From positions 201,327 to 265,326 of the forward strand of contig JAHHHZ010000021.1 in the NCBI GenBank assembly GCA_019359095.1: a stretch of DNA of 64,000 nt. The letters run 5' to 3'. The translations under genes were made by a program, and so were the position numbers. Positions 27,345 to 36,910 of the stretch are shown in pieces. This DNA comes from Pleurocapsa minor HA4230-MV1 (GTDB taxonomy: Bacteria > Cyanobacteriota > Cyanobacteriia > Cyanobacteriales > Xenococcaceae). Numbering within the stretch: the stretch's first letter is position 1; each line of letters begins with the position of its first letter. The notes under the pieces are model-generated. The model had not been told where the DNA came from. It searched no databases and saw nothing but the letters and a program-made list of their open reading frames with translations.

Positions 27345-30173
27345 CTATGAAGCGATCGCCTCTGGTTTACCTGTAATATATCCCTGAGCATAGTCGATGC
27401 TAATTTGAGCGATATGTTCGAGAATTTGATCGGTTTCGACAAACTCGGCAATGGTTTTAATGCCCATTAAATGTGCGACTTCATTAATGGAAGTAACGAT
27501 CGCGCGATCGTATTCCTCATTGGGAATAGCCTTGACTAAACTACCGTCAATTTTGAGATAGTCGATGGGTAAATTCTTTAGATAGGAAAAGGAAGATAGT
27601 CCACTGCCAAAATCATCCAGAGCAAATTTCACGCCTAATTCTTTCATAGTCAGCATAAATTTTTGGGCGTGGTTCATCTGGGCAATCGCTGCGGTTTCGG
27701 TAATTTCAAAACACAGACAGTCTCCAGGAACTTCTGACTGTTTAATCAGATCCAGGGCAAAGGTGGTGAATCGCTCGTCATTAATACTTGCTCCAGATAA
27801 GTTGATCGAAACCAAATCATTTTTAGCAGCAAAATACTGCGGGTAAGACTCAAGAGCAGCTTCTAATACCCAGCGATCGACAATGGTAATCACGCCATAG
27901 CGTTCGGCTACGGGAATAAATTCTTCGGGGGTAATCAAATTTCCCTCTCGATCTTTGAGACGGAGCAATAATTCATAGTGATCGCGCTGTTCATGGTGAT
28001 CTGTCATCGGCTTAATTAACTGTTTGACCAAGTAAAAACGGTTTTCCTTAATTGCTTGGGAGACATTTGCCACATGACTCATTTGAGTTTGTTGGAGATC
28101 GAGTTGTTGATCGTCATTTTCCACGATGTAAACTCGCCCTCGACCCAGATTTTTTGCTTGATAGCAGGCTAAATCAGCTCGACTCAATAGTTCTGGAGCA
28201 TCAGCAGCATTGTTACCAATTCCCACCATCCCCACACTTACTCCCACATCAAACTCAACGGTTTTCCATTGCAGACGATAGTTATTAATAGCTCTAATTA
28301 GCTGTTCGCAGACCAACTCTGCCTCACTAATGGAGCATCCTTCTAGCAGTAGACCAAACTCATCTCCCCCTAATCTACCCAAGGTGTCTTCTTTACGAAT
28401 CATACCTTTTAAAAGCTGGGCTAATTCCGACAACAGGCGATCGCCGACTAAATGACCTGCGGTATCATTAACAATTTTGAAGCGATCAAGATCTAAATAA
28501 CATAGTACCGACTCAGTATGATATTTATGCGCTTTTTGGACTGAATACTCTAATTTTTGATTAAATTCACGGCGATTTAGTAACCCTGTCAGATCATCAT
28601 AAGCAGCTTGGTAGGCAATTTTCTGATAGAGATTTTGTTCGGCAGTAATTTCTTGTTTTACTCCGCGATAGCCTAAAAAGTTATGTTTAGCGTCAAATAA
28701 AGGACTGCCATTAATTTTAAAGATGCGGATACCTTGATTGCGATCCTGGAGGCTAAAGGTAAAGTCCTTAAATGGCTGTCTGGTTTTGGTGATGCGCTCA
28801 AACATTTCCCAATCAACGTCTAATCGAGCATTACTTTGATGCAGTTGGGGAGGATAATGACCCTTCATGGCTGAGGGGTCAAGACCACATAAATCTTCCG
28901 TACTACCAGAGATATAAGAATATTTTAAATGCTTATCTAGCTCCCAAAAAACGTTAGCTCCTGCTTCTGCGAGATCTTTATATCTCTGTTCATTCTCTTG
29001 CAGAACTTGGTTGGCTAATTCCCGCTTGCGACCTCTTCTAATCAGCAAAACGATGGTTATAAAGCTAGCGAGCAAAGTCAAACCCGCTAACAAAATCAGC
29101 GATCGATACTTAACGTAAACAGGTGTTTCAACATAAAGCAGTTCACTATTTTGTGGTAAGAGTTCGAGTTTAATATTGCGTTTGAGTAACTGCCGATAAT
29201 CAAAGATCCAGCGATTTTTTACGGTAAAAAAAGGCCCGATTTCATCGGGCTTTGCTCCTTGCAAGATTTTATGAGCTAGCTCCACCCCTTGTCGGACATG
29301 ATATTCCCCATCAAAAATTTTGCCCCCCACTACACCTTTGCCCAAGCGCACCGAATTATCGGTATAGATTGGATTGGGAATTAGTTTACTTAATATTTGA
29401 GTATCTAAACTGGGATCGATCGGCGTTTTTTCTGACCGACTTTTATGTAGCTGCCCTAGCATAATGATCGGGACGCTGGGAGGATAATTGTCGAACTTAG
29501 ATTTAGCCTCTTCTGGAATTAAATCATTAATTACTTCAACTTTAAGAGATTGGCTATAACGTTTTTTGATCTCTGTAATTTCCTCTAGGTTAGCTCTACC
29601 TCGATCGCTGGTGTCGTTAATAATCAGGGCGGTATTTGTCCAAGTCTGTCTGGTGGCTTCTAAAACTGTTTCCACAATCGAGCGATCTTCGACAACTCCT
29701 GTTAACCAGTGAGTATCTAACACTTCTTGGCTCAATTCTTCAATTCCCAAAAATACTACGGGAATTTGCGGAAAAAACTCTTGATGCTGACGTAGCATAA
29801 ATTCTAAACTGGGTTCTTCCACAACCATCAACAGATCGATTCCGCCACGCCGATATTTATGATCGAGATATTCGACAAATTTCTGTTCGTCTTGGGCATT
29901 AAAATTATATTGGTTGTCAAGAAACTCATGATATATATGATCCTGGGGGGCGATCTCGGCAAATCCCTGTTCAATTGCCAACTGACTTTCCTTGGTAGAA
30001 GCAAGCTCAGAATCGTAAGCATGAATTACCAAAATATTTTCTTCGGCATCAACTCTGGGGATATTAAAACTAAGCCCTAGTAAACTAAAAATTACGACAG
30101 TGCTTGACTTTTTAACGCAAAAACGAAGTAACGATATTATGCCTATCAGCAATCCATTGGTATGATGTGTCAT
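27345..30173 (-). CDS. periplasmic-sensor PAS-GGDEF-EAL c-di-GMP protein
   Basis: 942 residues. After an N-terminal hydrophobic segment, residues ~45-345 form an ABC-substrate-binding-like sensor (NILVIHAYDSELAST, then VVEEPSLEF, VVFLGIEEL). A membrane helix near 360-380 follows, then a PAS domain (~400-520). The GGDEF domain is intact (GRLGGDEF, about residue 600) with an RxxD I-site (RKED). The EAL domain keeps ELLLR and DDFGSG with metal ligands, so both activities are possible. It probably senses a periplasmic ligand and adjusts c-di-GMP. It converges on DUF4079. Confidence 0.9.
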   Translation of the reverse strand: MTHHTNGLLIGIISLLRFCVKKSSTVVIFSLLGLSFNIPRVDAEENILVIHAYDSELASTKESQLAIEQGFAEIAPQDHIYHEFLDNQYNFNAQDEQKFVEYLDHKYRRGGIDLLMVVEEPSLEFMLRQHQEFFPQIPVVFLGIEELSQEVLDTHWLTGVVEDRSIVETVLEATRQTWTNTALIINDTSDRGRANLEEITEIKKRYSQSLKVEVINDLIPEEAKSKFDNYPPSVPIIMLGQLHKSRSEKTPIDPSLDTQILSKLIPNPIYTDNSVRLGKGVVGGKIFDGEYHVRQGVELAHKILQGAKPDEIGPFFTVKNRWIFDYRQLLKRNIKLELLPQNSELLYVETPVYVKYRSLILLAGLTLLASFITIVLLIRRGRKRELANQVLQENEQRYKDLAEAGANVFWELDKHLKYSYISGSTEDLCGLDPSAMKGHYPPQLHQSNARLDVDWEMFERITKTRQPFKDFTFSLQDRNQGIRIFKINGSPLFDAKHNFLGYRGVKQEITAEQNLYQKIAYQAAYDDLTGLLNRREFNQKLEYSVQKAHKYHTESVLCYLDLDRFKIVNDTAGHLVGDRLLSELAQLLKGMIRKEDTLGRLGGDEFGLLLEGCSISEAELVCEQLIRAINNYRLQWKTVEFDVGVSVGMVGIGNNAADAPELLSRADLACYQAKNLGRGRVYIVENDDQQLDLQQTQMSHVANVSQAIKENRFYLVKQLIKPMTDHHEQRDHYELLLRLKDREGNLITPEEFIPVAERYGVITIVDRWVLEAALESYPQYFAAKNDLVSINLSGASINDERFTTFALDLIKQSEVPGDCLCFEITETAAIAQMNHAQKFMLTMKELGVKFALDDFGSGLSSFSYLKNLPIDYLKIDGSLVKAIPNEEYDRAIVTSINEVAHLMGIKTIAEFVETDQILEHIAQISIDYAQGYITGKPEAIAS

Positions 30174-30324
30174 CGATAAATCAGATCGTGGTAGTGCTTT
30201 AAAACTAACGAAATGCCGTAAAATATTTTAGCCAAGCTAAGTGTCAATTAAATATTAAGTGTAGGTGATCGATAGATCGCTACTCTCTAAGAAAATCTTA
30301 GCTTTTTAATCATTTTTAGCTAAG

Positions 30325-30350
30325 AGCGAAGTTGCGGTTAACCTCGCTTT
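30325..30350. terminator. possible hairpin between gene ends
   Basis: AGCGAAGTT pairs with AACCTCGCT (8 of 9) around GCGGTT, followed by TTTT on the plus strand. It lies ~33 bp past the thrS stop (thrS is on the minus strand), where the T-run is not on the right side. It may be bidirectional. Confidence 0.3.
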
Positions 30351-30380
30351 TAAACATCTCAATAAGTTGAAGTTGCCAAA

Positions 30381-32189
30381 TTAAAAGTGACTGTGTTCTG
30401 AGATCGCTGTAGTTAGCTTATTAATCACTTCCTCGATCGCGATCGCCCCTAATTCTCCTGAAGCACGTGTCCGAATACTCAAAGTATGATCCGCTACTTC
30501 TTGATCGCCAACTACGGACATTACAGGAATTTTTTGTTTTTCAGCATTACGCACCATTTTACCCAAGCGATCGCCATTGGTATCAGCTTCGGCACGAATG
30601 CCTGCTGCCCGCATTTTGGCTGCCACTTCTTGAACATATTCATAATGATCGGGTCTAACGGGCAATAAACGCACCTGAACAGGCGCTAACCACAGAGGGA
30701 AGTCTCCCGCATATTCTTCAATTAAGATGCCGATTAGCCGCTCCAAAGAGCCAAAGGGCGCACGATGAATCATAATTGGACGCTGACGAGAACCATCTTC
30801 GGCAACATATTCTAGCTCAAAACGTTCAGGTAAATTGTAATCGACTTGAACTGTCCCTAGCTGCCATTCTCGACCTAAAGCGTCTTCAAAAATAAAGTCT
30901 AGTTTTGGGCCATAAAACGCTGCTTCGCCAATTCCTTCAAAATGGTTCATGTCCATTTTTTTCACTGCTCGACGGATCGCATTCTGGGCTTTATCCCAAG
31001 CATCATCAGAGCCAATATATTTATCCGACTCTGGATCGCGGAAGCTAAGACGAGCTTTGAAATTCTTCAGTTGCAAACTCTTGAAGACAGTTAAAATAAG
31101 CTCCACCACCTTCAAAAACTCATCATCTAGTTGTTTAGGGGTAACAAATAAATGAGAATCATCCACAGTGAAGCCCCTCACTCTAGTCAAGCCACCCAGT
31201 TCTCCAGACTGTTCGTAACGATATACTGTACCAAACTCAGCATAGCGTATGGGCAACTCTCGATAAGATCGCAGTTCACTTTGATAGATTTGAATATGAA
31301 AAGGACAGTTCATCGGCTTGAGGACAAAACCCTGTTCTGCTACTGCTGCTGCCTCATTCTCTGCCATCATCGGGAACATGTCTTCTTTGTAGTTTTGCCA
31401 GTGTCCCGAAATCTTAAACAGATCGACTTTACCTAGATGAGGAGTGACAACAGGAGAATAACCCCGCTTGATTTGTTCTTGCTTGAGATAATCTTCCAAC
31501 TGCGATCGCAAAATAGTCCCTTTAGGTGTCCAGAGGGGCAAACCAGAACCCACCGCATCGGCAAAGATAAATAGTCCTAGTTCTTTCCCTAACTTACGAT
31601 GGTCGCGCTTTAAGGCCTCTTCTTTACGGCGGTGATACTCTGCTAGCTGTTCGGGAGTTTCCCAAGCAGTACCGTAGATCCGCTGTAGTTGAGCTTTAGT
31701 CTCGTCTCCGCGCCAGTATGCCCCCGCAACACTTTCCAGTGCGATCGCTTTCGGGTCAATCTCCGCCGTATTTTCTAGATGAGGCCCTGCACACAAATCC
31801 CACCACTGTTCGCCCAAATGATAGATCGTAATTGGTTCTTGAATGCTATCGAGAATTTCCAACTTATAGGGTTCATTTTGGGCTTCAATTCGACTTCTAG
31901 CCTCTTCTCGACTGACCTCTTCACGGATTACAGGCAGTTGACGGTTAATAATCTTGATCATCTCCTTGCGAATTTGCTTCAAATCCTTCTCAGTAAAAGG
32001 ATCGGGACTATCAAAATCATAATAAAAACCAGTTTCCGTCCAGGGGCCAATCGTCACTTGTGCCTTGGGGAACAACTTTTGTACCGCCATTGCCATGATG
32101 TGAGACGCGGTGTGGCGGATTTTCTGTAATGACTCGGACTCACTGGTGCGGAGTAATTTGATCGATTGTTGTGGTTCTGCTTCAGGCAT
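30381..32189 (-). CDS. thrS: threonyl-tRNA synthetase
   Basis: 602 residues. The N-terminal TGS domain of the E. coli enzyme is missing, as in other cyanobacterial ThrRS as far as I recall. The editing domain is present, with HTASH and CAGPH carrying the zinc-like HxxxH and CxxxH sites that remove mischarged serine. The class II catalytic core has MNCPFH (Zn Cys), the motif 2 region YRYEQSGELGG, DDSHLF and MIHRAPFGS. The C-terminal anticodon-binding domain begins near residue 505. It is essential for translation. The gene is alone on this strand. Confidence 0.95.
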   Translation of the reverse strand: MPEAEPQQSIKLLRTSESESLQKIRHTASHIMAMAVQKLFPKAQVTIGPWTETGFYYDFDSPDPFTEKDLKQIRKEMIKIINRQLPVIREEVSREEARSRIEAQNEPYKLEILDSIQEPITIYHLGEQWWDLCAGPHLENTAEIDPKAIALESVAGAYWRGDETKAQLQRIYGTAWETPEQLAEYHRRKEEALKRDHRKLGKELGLFIFADAVGSGLPLWTPKGTILRSQLEDYLKQEQIKRGYSPVVTPHLGKVDLFKISGHWQNYKEDMFPMMAENEAAAVAEQGFVLKPMNCPFHIQIYQSELRSYRELPIRYAEFGTVYRYEQSGELGGLTRVRGFTVDDSHLFVTPKQLDDEFLKVVELILTVFKSLQLKNFKARLSFRDPESDKYIGSDDAWDKAQNAIRRAVKKMDMNHFEGIGEAAFYGPKLDFIFEDALGREWQLGTVQVDYNLPERFELEYVAEDGSRQRPIMIHRAPFGSLERLIGILIEEYAGDFPLWLAPVQVRLLPVRPDHYEYVQEVAAKMRAAGIRAEADTNGDRLGKMVRNAEKQKIPVMSVVGDQEVADHTLSIRTRASGELGAIAIEEVINKLTTAISEHSHF

Positions 32190-32362
32190 CGGCTAGTTAT
32201 TAAAGGCGCAAGTAATACCGTTTCCTTCCCATTTTAGATCGGGATTGCTCTGCAAAATTAAAATCGTTGCTGAATCAAAAAAATAATAGTTATATTAAAT
32301 TTTGTAAAAAACGCTAAGATTAATGTTGGAATAATAAACAAGTTTTAAAATAAAAGTAATTA

Positions 32363-32686
32363 ATGTCTACCGAACAACCTACTGAAAAGGAGCTACTAAA
32401 AACGGTTTTAGAGCCGCTGCTAGAAGATTTTCAATATTGGTTTGGGCGATCGCGCACTTTGTTAGAGTCGGAACAGATGTCTTTCTTCACAGCTCAAGAG
32501 CAAGCGGAATTACTAGCCAGAATTGTTCACAGTCAGCAAGAAGTTCAGACAGTAAAAATGCTGTTCCAAGCAACTGAAGGATTAGCGGGTATAGACTCTA
32601 AGATGTTGCTTCCCTGGCATCAACTAGTGGCTGAGTGTTGGGATGTTGCCCAAAGATGGCGGGAAAACAAGCAGTTACCAAATTAG
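32363..32686 (+). CDS. DUF2605 family protein
   Basis: 107 residues, soluble and mostly helical, opening MSTEQPTEKELLKTVLEPLL, the conserved DUF2605 start. It is a cyanobacteria-specific family of unknown function, usually found beside DUF2973 as here (90 bp downstream, same strand), so the two are probably cotranscribed and act together. No catalytic motif is visible. Confidence 0.85.
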   Translation: MSTEQPTEKELLKTVLEPLLEDFQYWFGRSRTLLESEQMSFFTAQEQAELLARIVHSQQEVQTVKMLFQATEGLAGIDSKMLLPWHQLVAECWDVAQRWRENKQLPN

Positions 32687-32775
32687 AGTTCCGAAATCTA
32701 AAACAACAGTAAAAAAGACTCAAATCATTCCTTTTGCAGATTATTGTTATGAGTTTATGAGGGAAAATAATTTAT

Positions 32776-33078
32776 ATGTTGCATTTAATTTACATTTTAG
32801 CTTTCACGGTAATTGCTCTACTAGCAGTTAGCAATCTGATTCGTAGTTTGGTCACTTTAAGCGTAGAATCTCAGAAATTTTATCCTCCCCAGTACAATGG
32901 TTCTCATCAAGGAACGCCTTCATCCAAGCAAATTCATCCCGAATTGCTAGATGAGCAGGGCAAAATAATTGAAGAACCACTACTGTTAATGCGTTCTGTC
33001 TCTGTAGATGATGCGCGATCGCGTTTGAATGCCTTGTACGATGCCTCTCCTAATAAAACTATCGATCCTGAAGAATAA
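32776..33078 (+). CDS. DUF2973 family membrane protein
   Basis: 100 residues. A single N-terminal helix (MLHLIYILAFTVIALLAVSN) anchors it, and a soluble tail follows with the conserved HPELLDEQGKI motif and SVDDARSRLNALYDASP at the end. The family is cyanobacterial and paired with DUF2605 upstream. Function unknown; probably anchored to the inner or thylakoid membrane with the tail in the cytoplasm. Confidence 0.85.
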   Translation: MLHLIYILAFTVIALLAVSNLIRSLVTLSVESQKFYPPQYNGSHQGTPSSKQIHPELLDEQGKIIEEPLLLMRSVSVDDARSRLNALYDASPNKTIDPEE

Positions 33079-33452
33079 TACTTGGTGAAAATATTTTATT
33101 TAAAAAAAACATTTTAATTTAATTCTGGATTTAATTGTGTTCTAGTTTGGGCAGTCTGATAGTGAAGGTGCTTTGTGTACCTCACTTAACTTTTGTAAGT
33201 AACAATTTAAATAACAAATTAAATAACAAAATCTGGGCGATCGCTACAAGTTAAATAGCAGATAAGATGATCTTGGCTGGGATGCGATACGATTTTCCTG
33301 GGCATTTTTTCAATCTTAAACAGTTTTGCCTCTGGTTTTCGCTATGATTGGTATGGTCGATTTGGCATCAGGTTTTGTCTGGTGATCGAGATCGATATTT
33401 CATTTTTCTCTTACACAAATTTTTGGGTAACCCATAGTAACAACAGCTTTTC
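33079..33452. other. intergenic spacer
   Basis: 374 bases, AT-rich, with one HIP1-like site. No gene, tRNA or strong hairpin is apparent; AGGTGCTTTGTGTACCT near 33168 is a short imperfect palindrome. It probably contains the promoter of the next gene. Confidence 0.4.
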
Positions 33453-34145
33453 ATGACTACTATTATAGAATCAGCCTACAGCGATCGCCAAATGGTAGCT
33501 TGGTTTAGAGGCTTGTACACCATAGCTTTAGCGGATGGACATTATACTCCCGAAGAACAAGAGTTGATTGGTCAATTAACTCAAGATTTAGTTGATATCA
33601 ATGCGGTAAATCGTCTGGAAAGCATAACTCCTGAAGAATTAGCGACAACATTAGGTAAAGAACCCGATACAGCCGAAAACTTTCTCCGTACAGCAGTTTT
33701 AGTCGCGGTGGCTGACGGAATTTATTCGACATCTGAATACGAACTGCTACATCAATTTAGTGATGCCTTAGAGATTGAAGTAGAGGCGTTAAAATCTCTG
33801 GAAAATAATCTCTATCGACCAGAAGTTGCTGTAGAGAGTGATTCGTCTGCTGCTTTAACCCCATCCAAGCAATGTAAATTAAATGTCGATGTACTTCATC
33901 CTGTTAAAGATTGGCTCGAAGGAATGGAAGTGAAAGATCCCCGATTAGCTAAATTTATTTGTAAAATAATTCCGCCTCAATGTCCCTTTGAACGAGATAT
34001 AAATTTATTTGGACGTAAAGTTGCTCATATTCCACCTCTTTGCAAACTTAATCCTCTGTACGAGCAGTTTACAATGTTACGTTTTCGCTCCCTGTCGTAT
34101 CTAGCTGATGAATGTGGCGAAGATGTGACTAAATATGTTCAATAG
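33453..34145 (+). CDS. TerB-like protein with Mo-nitrogenase C-terminal domain
   Basis: 230 residues. The first ~120 residues are TerB-like helices (ALADGHYTPEEQELI and VAVADGIYSTSEYELL are the two half-repeats with acidic loops that could bind metal). The last ~90 match the Mo-dependent nitrogenase C-terminal domain (HPVKDWLEGMEVKDPRLAKF, then CPFERDINLFGRK). Despite the name this domain is common in cyanobacteria that cannot fix nitrogen. No nif genes lie nearby, so a role in nitrogen fixation should not be assumed. Cytoplasmic. Confidence 0.8.
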   Translation: MTTIIESAYSDRQMVAWFRGLYTIALADGHYTPEEQELIGQLTQDLVDINAVNRLESITPEELATTLGKEPDTAENFLRTAVLVAVADGIYSTSEYELLHQFSDALEIEVEALKSLENNLYRPEVAVESDSSAALTPSKQCKLNVDVLHPVKDWLEGMEVKDPRLAKFICKIIPPQCPFERDINLFGRKVAHIPPLCKLNPLYEQFTMLRFRSLSYLADECGEDVTKYVQ

Positions 34146-34148
34146 CCA

Positions 34149-34175
34149 TTAGCTCTTAGCTCTTAGCTCTTAGCT
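34149..34175. repeat. heptamer tandem repeat
   Basis: About three and a half units of TTAGCTC directly after the stop of the TerB-like gene. It is a short tandemly repeated heptamer of the type common in cyanobacteria. Confidence 0.6.
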
Positions 34176-34310
34176 AATTAAATAGTAGATTTGGACTACT
34201 ATATTAATTCAAACTCTTCATCTTTTCAAGATAGAAGAGAAGACTTTAACCCAGAAGCTAAAAGCTAATAGCTAGTTAAATTCCCGTAATCAATTATTTG
34301 AGCCTAATCA

Positions 34311-35321
34311 ATGCAGTTTATCGATTTAGCAGAAGTAGAAGTAATCGCTGGTAAGGGTGGTGATGGCATGGTAGCATTCCGTCGGGAAAAATATGTTCCT
34401 GCGGGAGGCCCTGCTGGGGGAAACGGTGGCTGGGGTGGATCGGTAATTTTGGTAGCCTCAAATCGTCTCCAGACTCTGTTAGATTTTCGCTATGCTCGGA
34501 TTTTTAAAGCAGAAGACGGCAAAAAAGGTGGCCCGAATAATTGTACGGGAGCTAAAGGAAGCGATCGCCTGATTGAAATTCCCTGTGGTACTCTAATTAC
34601 AGATGCGGATACGGGAGAATATATTGGCGATTTAACCGTGGACGGGGAAACCCTCTGTGTGGCTGCTGGCGGTAAAGGCGGTTTAGGTAATAAGCATTTT
34701 TTAAGCAATAGCAATCGCGCTCCAGAATATGCCTTACCAGGATTGGAAGGAGAAATCAAACGTTTACGTCTAGAATTAAAGCTCATTGCTGAAGTGGGCA
34801 TTATTGGTTTACCCAATGCTGGGAAATCAACCTTAATATCTTCTTTGTCTTCTGCTAAACCCAAGGTAGCAGACTATCCGTTTACCACCTTAGTCCCCAA
34901 TTTAGGCGTGGTGCGTAAACCCACAGGAGATGGAACTGTATTTGCAGACATTCCTGGCTTAATTTCGGGCGCATCTGAAGGAATTGGCTTGGGTCATGAC
35001 TTTTTACGGCATATCGAACGAACTCGTGTTTTGTTGCATCTGATTGACGCTACAGCCGATAATCCCATTGCCGACTATCAAACGATTCAACAGGAATTAG
35101 AAGCCTACGGACACGGGTTACCCGAACGACCACAAATTATTGCCTTTAACAAGATTGACGCGGTAGATAATGAGACTTTAGAATTCATTACCTCTGAACT
35201 ACAAGAATTAACTTCGGTGCCGCTTTTTCATGTCTCCGCAGTGACTCGTGCAGGCTTAGATACCTTAACGCAAAAGATCTGGACAATTTTGGATGCCGAG
35301 TCAGCATCCGTGTTGATCTAA
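34311..35321 (+). CDS. obgE: GTPase ObgE/CgtA
   Basis: 336 residues. The N-terminal Obg fold (1-158) is glycine-rich (AGGPAGGNGGWGG, GGKGGLGNKHF). The G domain has G1 GLPNAGKST, switch II DIPGLI, G4 NKID and a SAV G5. The C-terminal OCT domain found in some bacteria is absent. Obg is a ribosome-associated GTPase needed for 50S maturation and linked to stringent control. It stands alone, with a repeat tract upstream. Confidence 0.95.
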   Translation: MQFIDLAEVEVIAGKGGDGMVAFRREKYVPAGGPAGGNGGWGGSVILVASNRLQTLLDFRYARIFKAEDGKKGGPNNCTGAKGSDRLIEIPCGTLITDADTGEYIGDLTVDGETLCVAAGGKGGLGNKHFLSNSNRAPEYALPGLEGEIKRLRLELKLIAEVGIIGLPNAGKSTLISSLSSAKPKVADYPFTTLVPNLGVVRKPTGDGTVFADIPGLISGASEGIGLGHDFLRHIERTRVLLHLIDATADNPIADYQTIQQELEAYGHGLPERPQIIAFNKIDAVDNETLEFITSELQELTSVPLFHVSAVTRAGLDTLTQKIWTILDAESASVLI

Positions 35322-35516
35322 TTCTTTCCCGACAGCTTTTAGCAGTGCGTCAAATTACTATTGCTATTGAATCAAGTAAATGGGTCATGTCAGGCAAAAA
35401 GTTCTGTGCCTAACTATGCCCGTTAAGTCACAATTATTTTAAATTTGCTATATTACGAATCCAATTTATGTCAGATATTTTGAATCGGTACTTTAGCAGT
35501 TAACAAAAGTAAACTG

Positions 35517-35786
35517 TCAATAATTTCCTGCACTAATAAAAGCGCTGCTACTAGAAACAATGCTTTCCTCTGTTTCAACGACTTGGGCGTTGAATTCAAC
35601 ATTTAGATAGGGATTATCTCCCTCATTTAAACCAGTAATTGAAAATGAAGCAGAACCATTAGGTGTAGAAGCAACACCTTGGAGAGAAGCATATTGAGAT
35701 TTTCCGCCAACTACTGTTTGAGCTTCAAAGCTGTTTATATTCTTAAGTACTGCTTCTGGTTCAATATTTTTAATTAATAATCCCAT
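35517..35786 (-). CDS. double-glycine leader peptide 1 (putative export substrate)
   Basis: 89 residues. Residues 1-28 are a leader ending in VVGG (MGLLIKNIEPEAVLKNINSF, then EAQTVVGG). Gly-Gly at -2/-1 with hydrophobic residues at -3/-4 is the cleavage pattern of C39 peptidases. The predicted mature part (from KSQYASLQG) is ~61 residues, rich in Ser, Asn, Glu and Val, with no cysteine, so it is not a lanthipeptide or disulfide bacteriocin. A C39-peptidase transporter lies divergently ~1.1 kb away. I infer it is a secreted peptide; activity is unknown. Confidence 0.65.
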   Translation of the reverse strand: MGLLIKNIEPEAVLKNINSFEAQTVVGGKSQYASLQGVASTPNGSASFSITGLNEGDNPYLNVEFNAQVVETEESIVSSSSAFISAGNY

Positions 35787-35920
35787 CTATCTACTATTAT
35801 TAATGGATTAAGCTTTACACGAATACAGAATTTTGCCACGCACATTACACCAAGCAATGTCTGCAACCTATTCGTCTAATTGGCAGACTTGTCGCATCTA
35901 AATAAAAGAGCGAAGAAATC

Positions 35921-35954
35921 TACTATCAAAATCTTAAGCAAGATTCTGATAGTA
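35921..35954. terminator. strong hairpin between the two leader-peptide genes
   Basis: TACTATCAAAATCTT pairs with AAGATTCTGATAGTA (14 of 15) around a 4-base loop (AAGC). It lies just past the stop of peptide 2 on the minus strand, ~60 bp away. The sequence after it is only mildly T-rich, so it may be a terminator, attenuator or message-stabilising element that sets the ratio of the two peptides. Confidence 0.55.
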
Positions 35955-36012
35955 AATGCAACTATCTAAAACTAAGTAAGGTTCAAATTAAGTTGCTAAA
36001 GTAACTTGTGGC

Positions 36013-36255
36013 TTACTCACCCATTGTCAAAGACCCAGCCAATAAAGCTGAATGATTTGCAGGCTCATCTATATCGACAGTTTCACCTATAAGGTCAAAA
36101 CTGATATCAGCGTTAGCAGCACCTACACCACCATCCTTAAAGATAAAGTCAAATTTAATGCCAGCACCACCGCCACCAATAACTTCATTGGCCGCAGCAA
36201 ATTTAACTTCAGAAAGTACATTTTCAGTTGCTATTTCAGAAATATTGATTTTCAC
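36013..36255 (-). CDS. double-glycine leader peptide 2 (putative export substrate)
   Basis: 80 residues. The leader MKINISEIATENVLSEVKFA then AANEVIGG ends in a Gly-Gly site with Val/Ile at -4/-3, like peptide 1. The mature part starts GGAGIKFDFIF and is ~52 residues, acidic (several Asp/Glu), without cysteine or lysine clusters. The two peptides differ in sequence, so they could act as a pair. It is first in order on this strand, with the hairpin after it. The AT-rich region up to 36910 separates it from the transporter. Confidence 0.65.
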   Translation of the reverse strand: MKINISEIATENVLSEVKFAAANEVIGGGGAGIKFDFIFKDGGVGAANADISFDLIGETVDIDEPANHSALLAGSLTMGE

Positions 36256-36910
36256 AATTCTTCTCCAGTAAATTTAAATTGGGATAATTTATGATATTGA
36301 CAGGCAGAAGTAATTTATTGGTTTCGATCTATATCTTTTTGAACAAGTTGAACAAGGTTGATATTTATTTGTTCACACCAAAATCAAACAATCAGAATGT
36401 TGACTTATGGAGTGGATTACAATGCTTGTCAACATCACAAAACAGACAATATCATATAACAACTACTTCGCGCAACAGTTTTTTTTTAAATACGTAAATT
36501 TTTAAAAATTACCTAAATATTGGTGTTGAAAGTTACCATAAAGCACTATTTAATTATTTAATTTTTGTTTAAATACAATTCGCTTAACAACGCCAGATTT
36601 TAAAAAATATTGCTCTCAAGCCTTTAAATAAAAAGCTTGATGACTATTTAAATAATTTATCATTAATTGAATCTTTAAATAATTTTCAAAAATTAATAGT
36701 AATTTATATTTAATGTAATATATTTTAACAGCCAAAATCTTCAATATTTCTTTAAGATTATTTTATCAAATAGCAAAATAAAGCAATAAGAACAAATAAT
36801 TTAGTCTAAAAATTAAAATTAATCTTTATTTATTCTAATAAATTATATTTAATGACCCGAAAGATTTTATGATGTTCTCAATCGAAAAAGCATGAGCTTA
36901 GAACTATTGC
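36256..36910. promoter_or_regulatory. AT-rich divergent control region of the export cluster
   Basis: 655 bases between the peptide genes (minus) and the transporter (plus). It is very AT-rich, especially after 36500, where runs of A and T are dense. The short frames on it (36052-36294, 36291-36497) have poor composition and were not accepted. It presumably holds both promoters. No operator is convincing. Confidence 0.5.

Noticed and set aside
33453-34145. Evidence for nitrogen fixation from the Mo-nitrogenase C-terminal domain
   Set aside because: The domain is common in non-fixing cyanobacteria and no nif gene is nearby.
34490-34864. Long open frame on the minus strand inside obgE
   Set aside because: It is antisense to a conserved GTPase gene and has shadow-like composition.
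36291-36497. Open frame in the export-cluster control region
   Set aside because: AT-rich, no leader motif, no ribosome binding site; the region is better read as promoter DNA.
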